64,000 nucleotides of DNA, taken from assembly GCA_003586115.2 (NCBI GenBank), contig QVOM02000034.1, positions 108,575,510-108,639,509 on the forward strand. The letters are read 5' to 3'. This DNA is from Salvator merianae. Its lineage: Eukaryota; Chordata; Lepidosauria; Squamata; Teiidae. This document shows positions 1 through 11,419 of the stretch, in pieces. Below the pieces are notes generated by a model. It was not told where the DNA came from. It searched no databases and worked only from the letters and a program-made list of their open reading frames with translations. Numbering within the stretch: position 1 is the stretch's first letter; every line of letters starts with the position of its first letter. The position numbers were made by a program, and so were the translations under genes.

Positions 1-1151
1 GCAACACAACTCATTAGCCCCAATGAGAACAGGCTACCGGTAGTCCTGCAGGGCCACTTCTTATGTTGTCGATTGGACTTTAAAAGCAGGCTGAATTGTT
101 GCGTTCTTCTGACACACTTTCCATATAAAGTGCTATAGACTGAAAGGAAGAACCTGGATTAGATTGCATTCAGTGACTTTCACACAGCCTTATCTATAAG
201 TGCTTCCACTTCAAAATTCTTTACTCCATGACTGATGGCATTCTTGTGTGTCATCAACAGAAAACAACATAAATAATCTTGCCTGTGGCTCCACTTCCAG
301 ATTGCAATAATTTCAAGTGTTCAGTCTAAGTTTTCCCAAAGGTCTGAAACTTCCTTAATAATAAACAAAATATTAATTTTAATATACAGATGCCTTGAAA
401 CAAAATATTTGATCGTAGAATGACTTAGAAAGTTCTCAGAGTTGAAGGACACTGTAGCTGAACAGGGGAGGCACTTTTAGTAACAGACAACTGCCTTCAG
501 TATAAATGTGTTTTTGATGCACATTTTTAATACATCATTGTGCAAGGTCTCTTCATAGTCATTCTTTCATTTAAGGATCCCACTTTGTCTTCTTTCAGGC
601 TATAGATGCGCAGGACTTCCTGTCACTAGCTGTCAAATTAACACAGTGGCTTCAACTCCTCTAAGCAATCTGGATCTAAATTCAGACAGGGCTCTCTACA
701 GGTTTCCCTCTCACCAAGCCCTAACTTCAAAAAGGGAACAAAACATGTGACAAACATAATGAAAACTTCCATGCCACTAAACTAGCAACATTTTTAATGT
801 TTAGAACACTATAATTTAGCTGTTAAGTGCTTTCTTTTTTAAAAAAAAAAAATGAAGAGGAGGATATTTTAAAGACCTTCTATAAGTTCAAAATGTTCTG
901 GACTGACAGCCTGAAGCGTATGTCTGCCTACGGATAAGATGCAGACCAAGTAAACATACAAAAGCACACCCTTGAATTTGGAGTAGATGCACGTGGGTGC
1001 TTTGCTATGTTCTGAACTATTTTTTTATTCCTCTCTTCTTACTTGCCTTAGGGATATTAATTTAACACAGTGAGGTTCTGACCTCCAAGACCCATCTGAA
1101 ATTATAGTATAACTGGGTTCCACCCAGCTGGAATTCTTCTCATGATGATGA
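1..1151. other. Unannotated AT-rich stretch
   Basis: I see no gene or recognisable repeat in this stretch. It is AT-rich with a short T-run followed by an A-run near 834-851. Every frame on both strands is broken by frequent stops. Confidence 0.5.
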
Positions 1152-1159
1152 GTTTAGAG

Positions 1160-1330
1160 CAGTGGTTCTCAACCCTTTTTCACTTGGGTATTCATTGGCA
1201 GCCTAATTCCATACACTGTTCACAAGACTGATGCATGTGCCTTTTTCTGTGATTTTTTTTTTTCCGTGCACCCATAAAAGTCCTGCTTTGTACCCTTCAG
1301 TGTACGTGTACCCCAGGTTGGGAATCACTG
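1160..1330. mobile_element. Small hAT-like non-autonomous DNA transposon
   Basis: The element begins CAGTGGTTCTCAACC and ends GGTTGGGAATCACTG, which are imperfect inverted copies of each other. The flanks are GTTTAGAG (1152-1159) and GTTTAAAA (1331-1338), an 8-bp duplication matching at 6 of 8 positions. Ends starting CAGTGG with 8-bp target duplications are the established signature of hAT elements, and this end sequence is typical of hAT-Charlie relatives in vertebrates. The 171-bp body has no coding capacity, so it would have depended on a transposase supplied elsewhere. Orientation cannot be fixed. Confidence 0.75.
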
Positions 1331-1547
1331 GTTTAAAATGATACAGTGATAATAGAAACAAAAGCATCAAATACACTAACTACTTTATCATATCATTTAT
1401 CTGGATTATCAAAAAGAACATCAGAAAGTTAAATACCATTTAACGCTAATGCAATAACTCTCCCACCCACACCCTATCCATCCCTAGGAGTTGACTGGGG
1501 TTCAGAACTGAGCATGATTATCAGTCCTTGAAAGTCAAGGAATTCCC

Positions 1548-1660
1548 TAGGCTGCATCCAGCTGGAGTATAAAACCCAGGATTATCCTAGGGATATCTTG
1601 GGCTTGCCACACTTGATTATGGCATTCCCAGCATAACCCTGGGATACTAAAGTATTCCAC
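1548..1660 (+). mobile_element. Palindromic repeat, family D (copy 1)
   Basis: This copy begins TAGGCTGCATCCAG and continues with a segment about ACCCAGGATTATCC, then CTTGCCACAC and CATTCCCA. The reverse complement of 29010-29135 follows the same order of motifs. I infer an old non-autonomous DNA element; the family name is unknown to me. Its first bases resemble the ends of the foldback family at 49500, 56679 and 62063. Confidence 0.55.
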
Positions 1661-4079
1661 AATACCATTTTACAAAAAGAAGTGAAAGAACTTACCTGTC
1701 TGTACGGTGGCTTATGCAGTCCACCATTTTGGAAGTGGTCACCTCACAGGTGCGGGGGCAAACCAGAACTAAAATGGCTGTCATGCATGCACACACTTTT
1801 GTGTATTTGGTTCTAGCTGAAACTGAGGGAAAAGATGCTCCATTCTTTATCTAGGGTATGTTGATTTCCACTCCCCATGGATGCCTCTTATGACTGGCAG
1901 CCACAACATTTTTTCCCTTGAATTTCACATGAACTCACAGGTTTGTGAAGATTTAAACATAGCACAGACCCCTACATGATAAACCTAAATTATATTGGCT
2001 TTAAAGACCAAGACCACTACTTTGAACTGAGCCTGGAAATGTATTAAAAGCTAATGTGGGCATATAAGGAGAGAGATGTAATGTGCTTCCTTTTCTGGCT
2101 GCCTCTTTCAACAGTGGCAATTCATGCAGTGGCTTTCCTGAGAAAGTACAGGAAATCCTGCACTTCCTTAAATCCATTGGAGGAATTAGCTGGCAGTGAC
2201 TGTGTGCTGGACCAAACATCTGTTTGAGCAGTGACAGCATTTTTTTAGCATTAGGAGTCTCTTCTAGTCTTTCAACCCCATCCACTGCTATGACCCAAAG
2301 CTTGGACAACTAGATTTCCTTTCATCAGTATCTCAGGCTGCACCTCCCTTTACTTTGTCAGGTGGACACAGCACCAAGCATTGCATCTCCACTTTTGGTA
2401 GCATGGTACACATCACGAGGGGGAACAAAAACACTCCCAACCACCCAGCGTCTCACCCCCCTCTCCATCAGCCACCCGCATGCACCAAAATGGAGACCGG
2501 GAAGCACCTGGCAATGTGACAAGGCAGCCACTTCTGCCAGGTTGCCCACCCTCCCATGCCGTGCCATGTGTGGGGACATGGCCTCAGTCTCATCTGGACT
2601 GAGTGTTTGTTCAATCTCATTCAGACCAGAGTCACAGCCTAAAGATGAAATCAAGGAATGAAGTTAACTATCACAAGCTAAGAGCCTTGGAATGAGCGTC
2701 CTTTAAGCTTGCACTTCTGGCAATGAGAAGTTAATTTTATCTATGATAGTTCTAGGGCTACCATAAACTTTATTCACTTCACACCTGTGAGGGATATAGT
2801 ATGGCAGGGACAAATATATATTCGGCAACATTCAAGAGACACGTATTATCACCATAAATAAAATTGGAAGGGAGCACTAAATGTGGATTTCTTAGTAAGC
2901 AATTCATCATTCAGTTCAAATCTGAATGCACTACACTGTCTTCCACTGAAAAAATGTTTGGCATGGAAGGCTGTCAGGTAATAGAAAACTCTACGATCTG
3001 CGATTGCTTCATAGTGATATTGCAATCACTGGGTGACAAGGATGCATGTAGGAACTCCCATTTAATTGTACTGTGCAGCCAGAATAGCAGAGTAATAAAC
3101 AAGTCTCATTTATTCCAAAGATGTCAACCCAGTAATAAAGAAGAACCATACAAAACTATTTCGTTTCTGCATTTTGACGTCAAATGAATATCAGTCTTCC
3201 TGCAACACCAATTTTAAAAGTTGTTTTTAAAAACTGTTTCCTTGAAAAAAAACACTGTTTGAGCTGCAGATTCAATGACATTTGAACTTCAGAACTATGA
3301 CAGATTAATCATTAAAAAGACATTAATTGGGACAGATACTAACAGCAGATTCTCCACGCCAGTGCAGTGTGTGACTCTAGTGAACAAAAGCTAAAATGAA
3401 ATTCAGTGAATGTAATATAATCCAGCGTGAGAAGATGTGAAAATGGCCTTGCTATAGGGCTGTAGATTGAACAGGCATTTAAATCTTATTATGTCCGATT
3501 ATATTGTCCTATTTGGTCACATTTGTAAATAGCAATACAGAAAAACATTGTGCTCGGAACTGCTAATTCCCAGTGGGTAGCAGATACTTCCACTGGAGTC
3601 AAAACACAGCTTTCAAAGTGAGATCCTTAATAGCAAAAAGAAGAAGAAGAGGTAATAAAGGTAACTAGGCAAACAGAAAGTTCCTTTATTTTCAAAGTGG
3701 GAAGAGGTTGTTCTACTAGGAGAAATCAACAGAGAAAATTTAGAATTAAACCACTAACAGTATACAAGTGGTTTGTTTTCAGCAACAACCTATAAAAAAA
3801 AGTTTCTTGGTCTTTTATATTACATCAGGGATGGCAAGAAAAAAGCAGAAAGAGCTTTTAAGGAAAGGCATGAATCCTGTATGGATATAAATATTGCAGA
3901 TAAACACTTGTAAAAGAATTACGTTGACAATAAACATTGTTTAATTGAACGTATCTCCAGATTTATTTTCACAGCACCATGCTGCACATTTAAGTTTTTT
4001 AAAACATTCAGTTACAGTGTTTTTCACTATCTGCATTCTTCTTGTTGTGTTACTATGGCCACATCTCTGTTACATAGCC
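1661..4079. other. Unannotated stretch with no recognisable gene
   Basis: Mostly plain AT-rich sequence. Between about 2340 and 2660 it becomes richer in GC, and a segment near 2388 (CTCCACTT-TGGTAGCAT) is nearly repeated near 12487, so part of it may be an old dispersed repeat. The short open frames here on both strands show no family motif that I recognise. Confidence 0.4.
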
Positions 4080-4338
4080 AAGACGTCTTCAATCAGCCCC
4101 TAGGTAGACACTGTCTGGGGGACATCATTGGAACCTTGGGAGGACTCTCAGAGGTGCCTAAAGATCAGTGTGCAAGGACCAGCAAACAAGTCACTATCCT
4201 GCACAGCAATAGGACCCTTTGCCACAGGAAAACAAGCCACAGCCAACCAAAGGGACTTCTGCAATTGCACTGGGAACCAATTGCACACAGGGGCAAATAC
4301 TTCTTGCAGTGTGCCTTGCCTGGTGGCGATAGAGCTGC

Positions 4339-4397
4339 AAAGGCACACTAGACCATGCTGGACCATGCAAAGGCACACTAGACCTGCTGGACCATGG
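4339..4397. repeat. Two-copy tandem duplication of about 30 bp
   Basis: A unit starting AAAGGCACACTAGACC at 4339 is repeated at 4369 with one base missing. It lies in a moderately GC-rich stretch (4080-4450) that contains short self-complementary pieces but has no assigned family. Confidence 0.8.
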
Positions 4398-5071
4398 TAA
4401 TGCCATGGTGAAGGAGTCACCTTCCTCTGCATGCATGGAGCCATAGCCTGTATTGGCAAACCCTGTATCTGCTATGCATTTTAAAGCAGGGCCACAAAGT
4501 TCTTTCCTAACAAATAAAATAGGATGGTGGTAAGCTCATTCATCATGCTTGACTGTGGTATATTGTAATGATTTCCAAATTAGAGAGGGAAGGGCATGGC
4601 TCTAGAAGGAGTATAAGGAAGGGAAGGAGTGTGTTATACCCAATTCTTTTGGAACTGGCTTGGCGACTATACATCCAGAGCAACAAGATTCTCTGACTTC
4701 CCCTTTCTTCCTCTCATCACACAGCACACCTGGAACCTTCTGACTGTGGAAGAAGATAAAAGAACTGCACTGGCTGTGATGTTTTTATGATGGAACTTAC
4801 TTTTAAAACCATAAGCAGCTTGAAGTCTCCCCAGGCCTTAGAGAAACCCTACCTAAAACAAATGAGCCTACGCCGGAAAACCACCTAATGATGCCGTTCT
4901 CTGACTGTCTGATTTTCCCAGAAATGAGGCAGACGTTAACTAGGAAGAGGGCTCATTTAGTTGTGATACCAAGATGGAGGACAGCTATGCAGCTACCACA
5001 CAGCCCATTTGGACCGTGCTAGCAGCTGCTGGGGAACACCACATCCACTTGCCAGAAAAGTCACTGGGAAG

Positions 5072-5222
5072 TCATGCCTCCTGGGAATGCTCTGACCACC
5101 CAGGTCTTTAGCTTGAAGTACACTCTGATGTGGGGAAAAAAAAAAAAAGAAGTGCCGGGGAGCACTCTAACAGGAGACCACTTTAATAGTGGTCTCTGGA
5201 GCATTCCCAGGCTGTGAGGCAC
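5072..5222. repeat. Inverted repeat with an internal hairpin
   Basis: The outer arms near 5072-5096 and 5200-5222 are inverted relatives around TGCCTCCTGGGAATGCTC. A second, perfect inner hairpin has 9-bp arms at 5174-5182 (GAGACCACT) and 5188-5196. An A-run lies between them near 5138-5150. It resembles the hairpin elements nearby, but no ends could be defined. Confidence 0.55.
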
Positions 5223-5478
5223 TCTAGCCAACTGTCATGAGGACAGTTGGAGTGGCCCAAGTGGCTCATGGACCTGCATCATTTCCACAGGATCTGGAAA
5301 AGGCCTGTTTACAGCACACGGCAAATGCCACTTGCTATGCAACCTTAGAGGCTAGAATAGGGCTGCAGCAGAGCAGACAGCCCTTGATATGCACTGTCCT
5401 GCCCCACTCTGGTCTTGGCCTCCATCAAGTGATCTGAGTCAAGACTGGTCTCTACATTGTATGCCAAGCACACTGTGA

Positions 5479-5836
5479 TGGGCCTTTTTGCACTTTCCAC
5501 CATGGAATGTTTAATTGCTGACATTCCACAGTAGAACAGTCCCCACGGTGCAGTGGCCATCCAGACTGCAAGTGCTGGAACATCCCAGAAATGGGCTTCC
5601 AGCACTCTGACAGGGAAACATCCAGCTATTGCCATGGCAACCAGAGATGCAGCACAAAACTGTGCAGCCACAGCCAGGCAGCATTTGCACCCAGAAGTAG
5701 GTGTGAGCACTGCATACCGGGAGCAGTCCAGTGGCTCCCAGTTACAGCTATGGAGCACAATTTTGTGTTCCACAGCTAGTAGTGATCGGGAGTGACTGCA
5801 GCAGATGCTCACTAGTGAAAAGTGCGAACAGGCTGA
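5479..5836 (+). mobile_element. HP element copy (subgroup A)
   Basis: The left end reads GGGCCTTTTTGCACTTTCC and the right end GAAAAGTGCGAACAGGC, inverted relatives of each other. Inside, in order: a hairpin around ATGGAATG, the module GCCATGGCAACCAG, a TTTGCACCCAGAAGTAGGTG segment, and a palindrome TGGAGCACAA/TTTTGTGTTCCA near 5752. The same modules recur in the same order at 24988-25389, 37553-37961 and 47912-48232. The open frames here (155 aa minus, 80 aa plus) are by-products of the inverted repeats. I infer a non-autonomous DNA transposon; no target duplication could be assigned. Confidence 0.65.
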
Positions 5837-6717
5837 ATCTGCTAAACAACATGAGTTGGAACAGAGGTGTTACATGGGTGGCCTGCTTGCATGCTTCCCA
5901 TCCCAAAGGCACTTAGTTGTCCACTGGGTAAAATAGTTTGCTGGAGTAGATAAACTGTTGGCCAATTTACTAAGGTTATTATGTTCTTACACTCCAAGTA
6001 TGGAATGCCCTTCGCAAAGAGCTTCACTTGATACTAGCACCATGATCTTTTAGGTTTTGTATTCATCCAGCCATTTATTTCCTCAGGTTACCCACTAATG
6101 TTCTTCAAGCACAACACATCTGAAAGTTGTCTTTCTGTTCTAGATATATTCATTTTATTTTATTTTTTTTAAAAAAGCATTATTTTGAATACCTTGAATT
6201 TTGACATGGGGGGTCAATAGATAATTGAAATAAATAGTTCATCTGAACAGTTTTGAAAAATGGCACCCAGAATTTACCTCAGTCATTGTTACTGGCTTTT
6301 TCTTTTTTTTACAAGTTTTACTTCTGCAAATAAGGACAGCATTTGACTTTCTGACTGGCATGAAGTTGCAAACCAATCAATGTGTCTTTCACCTGAACTG
6401 TTTCCCTATCGTTAGCAACACTAACGCTCGTTTGCGATTTCTACCAAGATACAGTTTCAATAAAGGAAATGGGGGAGGGAAACCCCACATGACAGAAAAT
6501 CCCTTCTATCTGGTAATAGGTTCACATCTTGAGCGAACAGGTTCAGAATCAAAATAAATAACACAAAGGGGAGGAAAATCCAATATTTCTTTCAACAGCA
6601 CATTCACATCCTCCTATGTAAAAACATAATAGATACAATCCAGTCACATTAAACCATTTTAAGTCCCACTTTATTTCCACGGTTGGGAGGAATCTGGATA
6701 ATTTCTGAGGCCTAATA
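5837..6717. other. Unannotated AT-rich stretch
   Basis: No gene or repeat recognised apart from T-runs near 6160 and 6305. Confidence 0.45.
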
Positions 6718-6895
6718 CAAATGGAATGCAGCTCAGTGGCAATGCAAATGGCCTAGAAAGCAAAGGTTTTTGGTTTGATCCCCAAGCTCTCCCCAGAAGT
6801 AGGCAGTGGCAAATCACTTCTGTATCTCCATCAAGAAACCTGCATAGAGTTGCCTACACAGTCATGACTCAGTGATATCCAACAAAAACAACAAA
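6718..6895 (+). mobile_element. Degenerate tRNA-derived SINE
   Basis: The head shows a box-A-like piece (CTCAGTGGCAATGCAAATG, near 6731) and, about 40 bp on, a box-B-like piece GGTTTGATCCCC (near 6770). These are the internal RNA polymerase III promoter boxes kept in tRNA-derived SINEs. The tail (ATAGAGTTGCCTACACAGTC, then TGACTCAGTGATATCCAAC) resembles the AGAGTTGCC-ATAAGTCG type of SINE tail found in squamates. Both boxes have drifted, so it is an inactive copy. Confidence 0.6.
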
Positions 6896-7405
6896 TCTCT
6901 TTACAAGGTACCAGAGACTTATTTGCTTAGCAGGGGGGCAAAGGTGATTGACAAGAACATTCCAGCATAGAAGTCCAACACCAAAAGACAGAAGACAACA
7001 GAATGGCTCTTGAGCTTACCTTCCATGTTTCCAACTTCTTTCTTCCCTGGCAGTACATTACAACTATATATGCCTATGCTCTCATCTTGAAATCAAACTG
7101 AATTACTTGCTCTGGCTCATACAATTATGGAATAGCTTGATCAACTGTGAAGATACACAGAATTGAATACTCAAGGTTCATGGGTTACAGCTGCTGCTAT
7201 AAAGTTACTTCTGAACTACATATGGGTTAGTCCAAAAGCAGGCAATAAAAAAATGGTGACATCACTATGAACCTTCTAGATTTAGAACATTCTTCTTCTC
7301 CAAGGCTTGTGTTTCAAAAGGAACTGATCCTACAGTTTGGAAGGGATGCTGTTATATTTTTGCATCAGAACAGTTATTCTAAGCTGCTTTGTAGCATAAC
7401 AGTCA
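6896..7405. other. Unannotated stretch
   Basis: No gene, repeat or regulatory signal recognised. Confidence 0.4.
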
Positions 7406-7680
7406 TAAGAACTTAAGAAGAACCCTGTTAGATCAGGCCATAGTCCATCCAGTTCAGCATCCTGTCTCAAACAGTGGCCCACCAATTGCTTCTGCACATT
7501 CTCAAGCAGAAGACAAAGGCAAAACCTTCACCTCCTCTTGACTTCCTGCAAATGGCCCTTAGAGGTATTCTGCCTGTCTTTCCAACTTGGAGGCAGTATC
7601 TAAGCATCCATTCTAGTAGCCATGGATACACCTCACCTTCATGAACTTGTCCAATCCATTCTTAAAGTCTTTTCTGTTAA
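7406..7680 (+). repeat. Sauropsid interspersed repeat with GATCAGGCC motif (copy 1)
   Basis: The copy contains GAACTTAAGAAGAACCCTG, TAGATCAGGCCATAG, CAGTGGCCCACCA, CTCTTGACTTCCTGCA and TGAACTTGTCCAATCC, in that order. The same series occurs at 60441-60620 on this strand and at 28731-29000 and 42818-43070 on the other. I recognise it as a very common dispersed repeat of lizard and snake genomes but cannot give its formal name. Confidence 0.8.
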
Positions 7681-8927
7681 TCAAACTCTTTGGAGGCAAT
7701 CATGGGAGTGACTTTGGGCATTGTGTTTCCACTTTCAGAAGCACAATACACCCACTGAAAAGCATGAGACTTATCCAAGGAGTCCAAGGGGAAAACATGA
7801 AATCGAACTCCAGTGACAAGCATTCACCTGTCTCTTCACTGAGTGCCCACCTATGCTAGAATGGAAACCAGGAAGTGTCCAGGGTAGTTGGACACTTCCT
7901 TGGAGACCCCTGCCCCCAGGTGCCTCTGCTATAGCTATGGAGACAAGACCATATTTAAAAATGAAAGACTCATTTTTCCCTATTGATTGGAACATAAATA
8001 ATTGGGGGCAGGGATTATTTTCACTTTCTTATGACATCCAAAACCAGCATGTCTGTACACAGATTGGGTAAGGATTTAAACCCACTGATATTACTCCCAA
8101 AAAAGTAACTAACTGAACTCTTTAGCCCAAGAATTGCAGAAAATAAAATTTTAAAATTACATGTATTGATGCTTTTATTTTTGGAAAATAGAGAGAAACA
8201 GAAGAAGACATGAATGCTATTTCCAGAGACTATAGTTTTTTATTCCATCTTTTTCCTAGGTTACTCTGGTACAGCAGCAGGATTTGAGGTGTGAATGCGT
8301 TAAGCACCTCCAGCAGCAGTGCACAACTCTACTAGGAGATAGTCACCAGAATACTTCAAACAGGGAGTTCAGTTGAGCAGAGTATGTAATTCTTTCCTAG
8401 ATGCTATGCGCTTTTACCTTAAAATTGCCAAACATGCAGGCACACACGCATGACCTGCATGAATAGATGAATGTGCAGTTCCACTCTCTGAGAGCATAAA
8501 AGCACCCTAAAAACATAGCAAGGCTGCAGAAACTCTGCAAAATCTATCTTTAATAGCTGTCTGACATCCTGCCCAATGAGACATACCTCAGAGCAACCTC
8601 AGACATGCAAAAAGCAGCAGGAAAACCACAGCACTCCCTCCGGGACCAGGACAAGGCAGGAAAACCACTATTTTGAGCAGTGTTCATTGCAGCAAGCAGG
8701 TTCAGCACCAGCTGGGCCTAGAACATTCCACCAGCATCCCTGCAGCCCCTGGTGGGCCATTACAATCCCTGATGAGCACAGTCTGCTGCACAAATAGCCC
8801 CGCATGATCACCATGCCCCTGCAGGGAAGAATGGCCAGCTCAACATTCTGGGAGGGAAATGAAGGTGAGTTAATGATGTCCCAGAACATGCTGTCCCAGA
8901 ACATGGCCATCCACACTTGGACAGCCT
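7681..8927. other. Unannotated stretch with small hairpins
   Basis: No gene recognised. A perfect 12-bp-arm hairpin lies at 7870-7881 and 7889-7900 (AGGAAGTGTCCA and its complement). A 15-bp unit is tandemly doubled near 8878-8905 (GTCCCAGAACATGCT, then GTCCCAGAACATGGC). The part from 8570 is GC-richer and may be an older relative of the HP element that follows. Confidence 0.4.
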
Positions 8928-9412
8928 GGGCCAATTTCGCATTCGTTGCTGGCAAGCATCAAGGATACTTGGTAGCAAAGTGCGTCTGTACTTGGCAGAG
9001 CCCCAAGTGGCAGTGAGCAGCATAATGCTGCTCCTGATCACTCCTAGCTGTGGAGCACAAATTTGTGTTCCACATCTTTACCAGGAGCTGATAGTCATCT
9101 TCCCGTAAAGAGCGTTCACACTTACTTTGCAGCACAGCAGCTGGGCCTATGCGACCAACCAATCATGCCTGTGCAATCAGCTGATTGTTTCTGCATGTGC
9201 CTACAAGCTGCATTGCCCTGGCAGTCCCCATAGCAGCGGCTATTTGCTTCCCTGCCACTGTCATGGTAAGCATCAGGCATGGCTACCGACATTCTCACCT
9301 CGAATGCTGGTAGCCTGGTTCAGATAAGTCACTAGGGCTGCGCGGCATTGTCAATACCACGTTAGAACAGACTAATTAGTCTGTTCTAATGTGGTAAGTG
9401 TGAAAACGTCCC
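8928..9412 (+). mobile_element. HP element copy (subgroup A), rich in palindromes
   Basis: The left end GGGCCAATTTCGCATTCG and right end GGTAAGTGTGAAAACGTCC are inverted relatives. Palindromes follow one another inside: 9015-9033 (9-bp arms GAGCAGCAT), 9049-9074 (13-bp arms starting TGTGGAGCACAAA, one mismatch), about 9284-9316 (arms around CTACCGACATTC), and 9355-9396, a 42-bp spacer-less palindrome with one mismatched pair and centre CTAATTAG. The element at 30282-30988 has the same left end, the same GGAGCAC palindrome and the same terminal palindrome. No open frame of interest. Confidence 0.7.
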
Positions 9413-9429
9413 CTGTTCCGGAAAGACCC

Positions 9430-9812
9430 TGCACCACTCTGAAACTTGTGTGAGCTTTGGAGCCTGCTGCAAGGGCTCTAATGGAAAAGAATGAAAGTTC
9501 CTGGCCTTGGAGCTCCAGGGGGACCCATTTCAGTGGCACAATTTAGTGCCCCACCAAATGGGTCCTCCTGCTGAACCAGAACGAAGAGGCATGCACCCCT
9601 CTGCGCACCTCCCTCTTCTGTAAAAAGGTCTAGCAGTACCCTGGTCTAGATGGCCATTTGCCATCTAGACTGGACTGTACTCTGTTCAGTACAAATGGAG
9701 CAACCTAACAGGGGGCAGGGCTTCTTCTTTTCCACTCCAGAGAGTGGAACAAGAGGCTCAGAAGGAGTCTAGACTTCACTCTGAACTGTTTTAAAGGTAA
9801 GCACAGAAAGGC
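9430..9812 (+). mobile_element. HP element copy (subgroup B), left end unclear
   Basis: The right end is GGTAAGCACAGAAAGGCTC. The core contains an inverted pair GGACCCATTT (near 9524) and AAATGGGTCC (near 9557), as in the copies at 18313 and 58937. A second inverted pair lies near 9647-9673 around CTAGATGGC/GCCATCTAG. The left boundary cannot be placed. Confidence 0.55.
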
Positions 9813-10336
9813 TCTTAGTTCCTGGCTCTCAGAGCTTTGGAGACTGGCTCTGAAACTCACATGAGCTTTGGGCCTGGTGCGCTGGCTGGGCTGAAACAGC
9901 TATTGCTGTGCAGATGGCATTGTTCTGGCCTTGAGATGGATAGCTTTGATCCAGATCAAGTGTTCCAGAGTACAATGCAGAAAGGCAGTGGCGTAGCGAG
10001 AAGCTCGGCCACCTGGTGCGGAACGGCAGCAGCCGAGCGTGAGCGAGGGCGCCCCCGCCCTGCAGCCTCCTACTCCCGCTGCCGGATGACTGCTGGGCAC
10101 GCGCACGTGCGCTGACCAGCACGCACGCCAGGAAGCAGCGCACGCGAACGTGCCGACGGGCGGCGGGCGGCGGGCGGGGCAAGAGAGCGTCCGTGCCGGT
10201 GAAACGGTGAAACGGCCAAACGGCAGCCGGGCGGGCGGGCCCACCGCACCGGCAGGCGCCGCCCCCGAAAACGCGCCGCCCGGGGCGCAATGCCACCCAC
10301 GCCCCCCCTTGCTACGCCTCTGCAGAAAGGCCCTTA
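9813..10336 (+). mobile_element. HP element copy (subgroup B) interrupted by a later insertion
   Basis: The parts at 9813-9985 and 10323-10336 are continuous once the element at 9986-10322 is set aside, because one of the two CAGAAAGG copies is the target duplication. Removing the insert gives an end close to AATGCAGAAAGGCCC, the usual HP right end. The body (CTCAGAGCTTTGG, GCTGTGCAGATGGCA) matches the corresponding part of 23264-23918. Confidence 0.6.
9986..10322. mobile_element. GC-rich hAT-like element with perfect 8-bp target duplication
   Basis: The left end is CAGTGGCGTAGCGAG and the right end GCTACGCCTCTG, inverted relatives. Both flanks are CAGAAAGG (9978-9985 and 10323-10330), an exact 8-bp duplication. 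CAGTGGCGTAGC ends with 8-bp duplications are characteristic of hAT-Charlie-type elements. The 337-bp body is strongly GC- and CpG-rich, unlike everything around it, with runs such as GGGCGGCGGGCGGCGGGCGG near 10157. The long open frames here (up to about 155 codons, both strands) follow from the GC content and are not genes. The exact duplication and surviving CpGs suggest a younger insertion than its host element. Confidence 0.85.
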
Positions 10337-11304
10337 GTCCATTCACCCTTAATTGCACTTTTATGCAACTTGAGACCTCTAGATATAAGGTACAACAGAC
10401 ATAGAAATAAAGACATGGCAGCCACTTTGAGATTGTACTGTTAATGATCAGTCTGAATGTGTGTCACAAGACAATATTCTAAGATAACTAGCCCTCTGAA
10501 ATTCATTTGTCTTACAAAATTAAGTACGCTTCTCACTGAAATCAGTAGAACTTGAAATTCCTCAGTTTTCACTTATATGGACCCATTGTATTCAAATGTC
10601 TTTTAGACAGGAGATGCCATTTAGTCAATTATCTGTTTTTCTGACTTTCGCAGAAAAAATTCAACTTTATATTTAAATCAATCTTACAAATGTTTATTAC
10701 TTTTTCTGTAAATTAAAAAAATTACAGCCACCAACCAAATGTACTAAGTTGGGAAGGACAGGGGATTGAAAATGTTCCTGTACTAAAATTAAGGCTTATT
10801 ACTGTGCAAAAAACCTCCACCGAGAGCCTTGAAATTACATTATGCCCTTGCTGAATAGTTTGGGCTTCAACAGCTGTTGCATGATACAAAGCTGTCACTA
10901 CAGTGAATAAATAAGTAAATAGTGCTATAATGCAGCAGCCCCCAGTAACAGTATTAAAAGCTTGAGTAGTAACCAGTGGCCAAAACAGAAATGCATTGTG
11001 TGACTGTATAAAAACACATTTTATGTCACAAAATATTCTGCTCTGTGAGCTGGAAAGCATATGTGCCAACTGAGATTATAATGTTTTAAAAAATATATTC
11101 TCAGAACATATGAAAATATAAGTCCTCAATTCAATATTCAGAAGAATTTCTTTTTCATTGTTTAAGAACCATTGTCTGAGAAAAGTATTTGTTAGTATGT
11201 AAAATTTCTTATGTGATGTGTGTTTGTCTAGCCTATTTGTATATTTTGTAGAAAGTGTATCTATATATAGACAGCCAAGCAGAAAGCCTCCCTCTCTCTT
11301 TATA
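10337..11304. other. Unannotated AT-rich stretch
   Basis: No gene or repeat recognised. Confidence 0.45.
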
Positions 11305-11329
11305 TGTGTGTGTGTGTGTGCGTGTGTGT
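11305..11329. repeat. (TG)n microsatellite
   Basis: A short TG run with one C interruption, preceded by a TATA-rich piece. Confidence 0.9.
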
Positions 11330-11419
11330 AGTTGCTGTGCACACAAATATTTTAAAATATTTATCAACTGAAAAATAGATTCCCTTATCTATGACTTCCT
11401 AGTACTATCAGAATACAAG

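Noticed and set aside
5345..5812. 155-codon minus-strand open frame
   Set aside because: It lies largely in an HP element with inverted repeats, and no domain is recognisable.
6718..6895. Possible functional tRNA gene from box A/B-like motifs
   Set aside because: No cloverleaf can be drawn, and the tail is that of a SINE.
9829..10358. Open frames of 152-155 codons and a CpG-rich stretch that could be a promoter with first exon
   Set aside because: The GC-rich part has exact element boundaries with an 8-bp duplication, so it is a transposon. The frames run across those boundaries.
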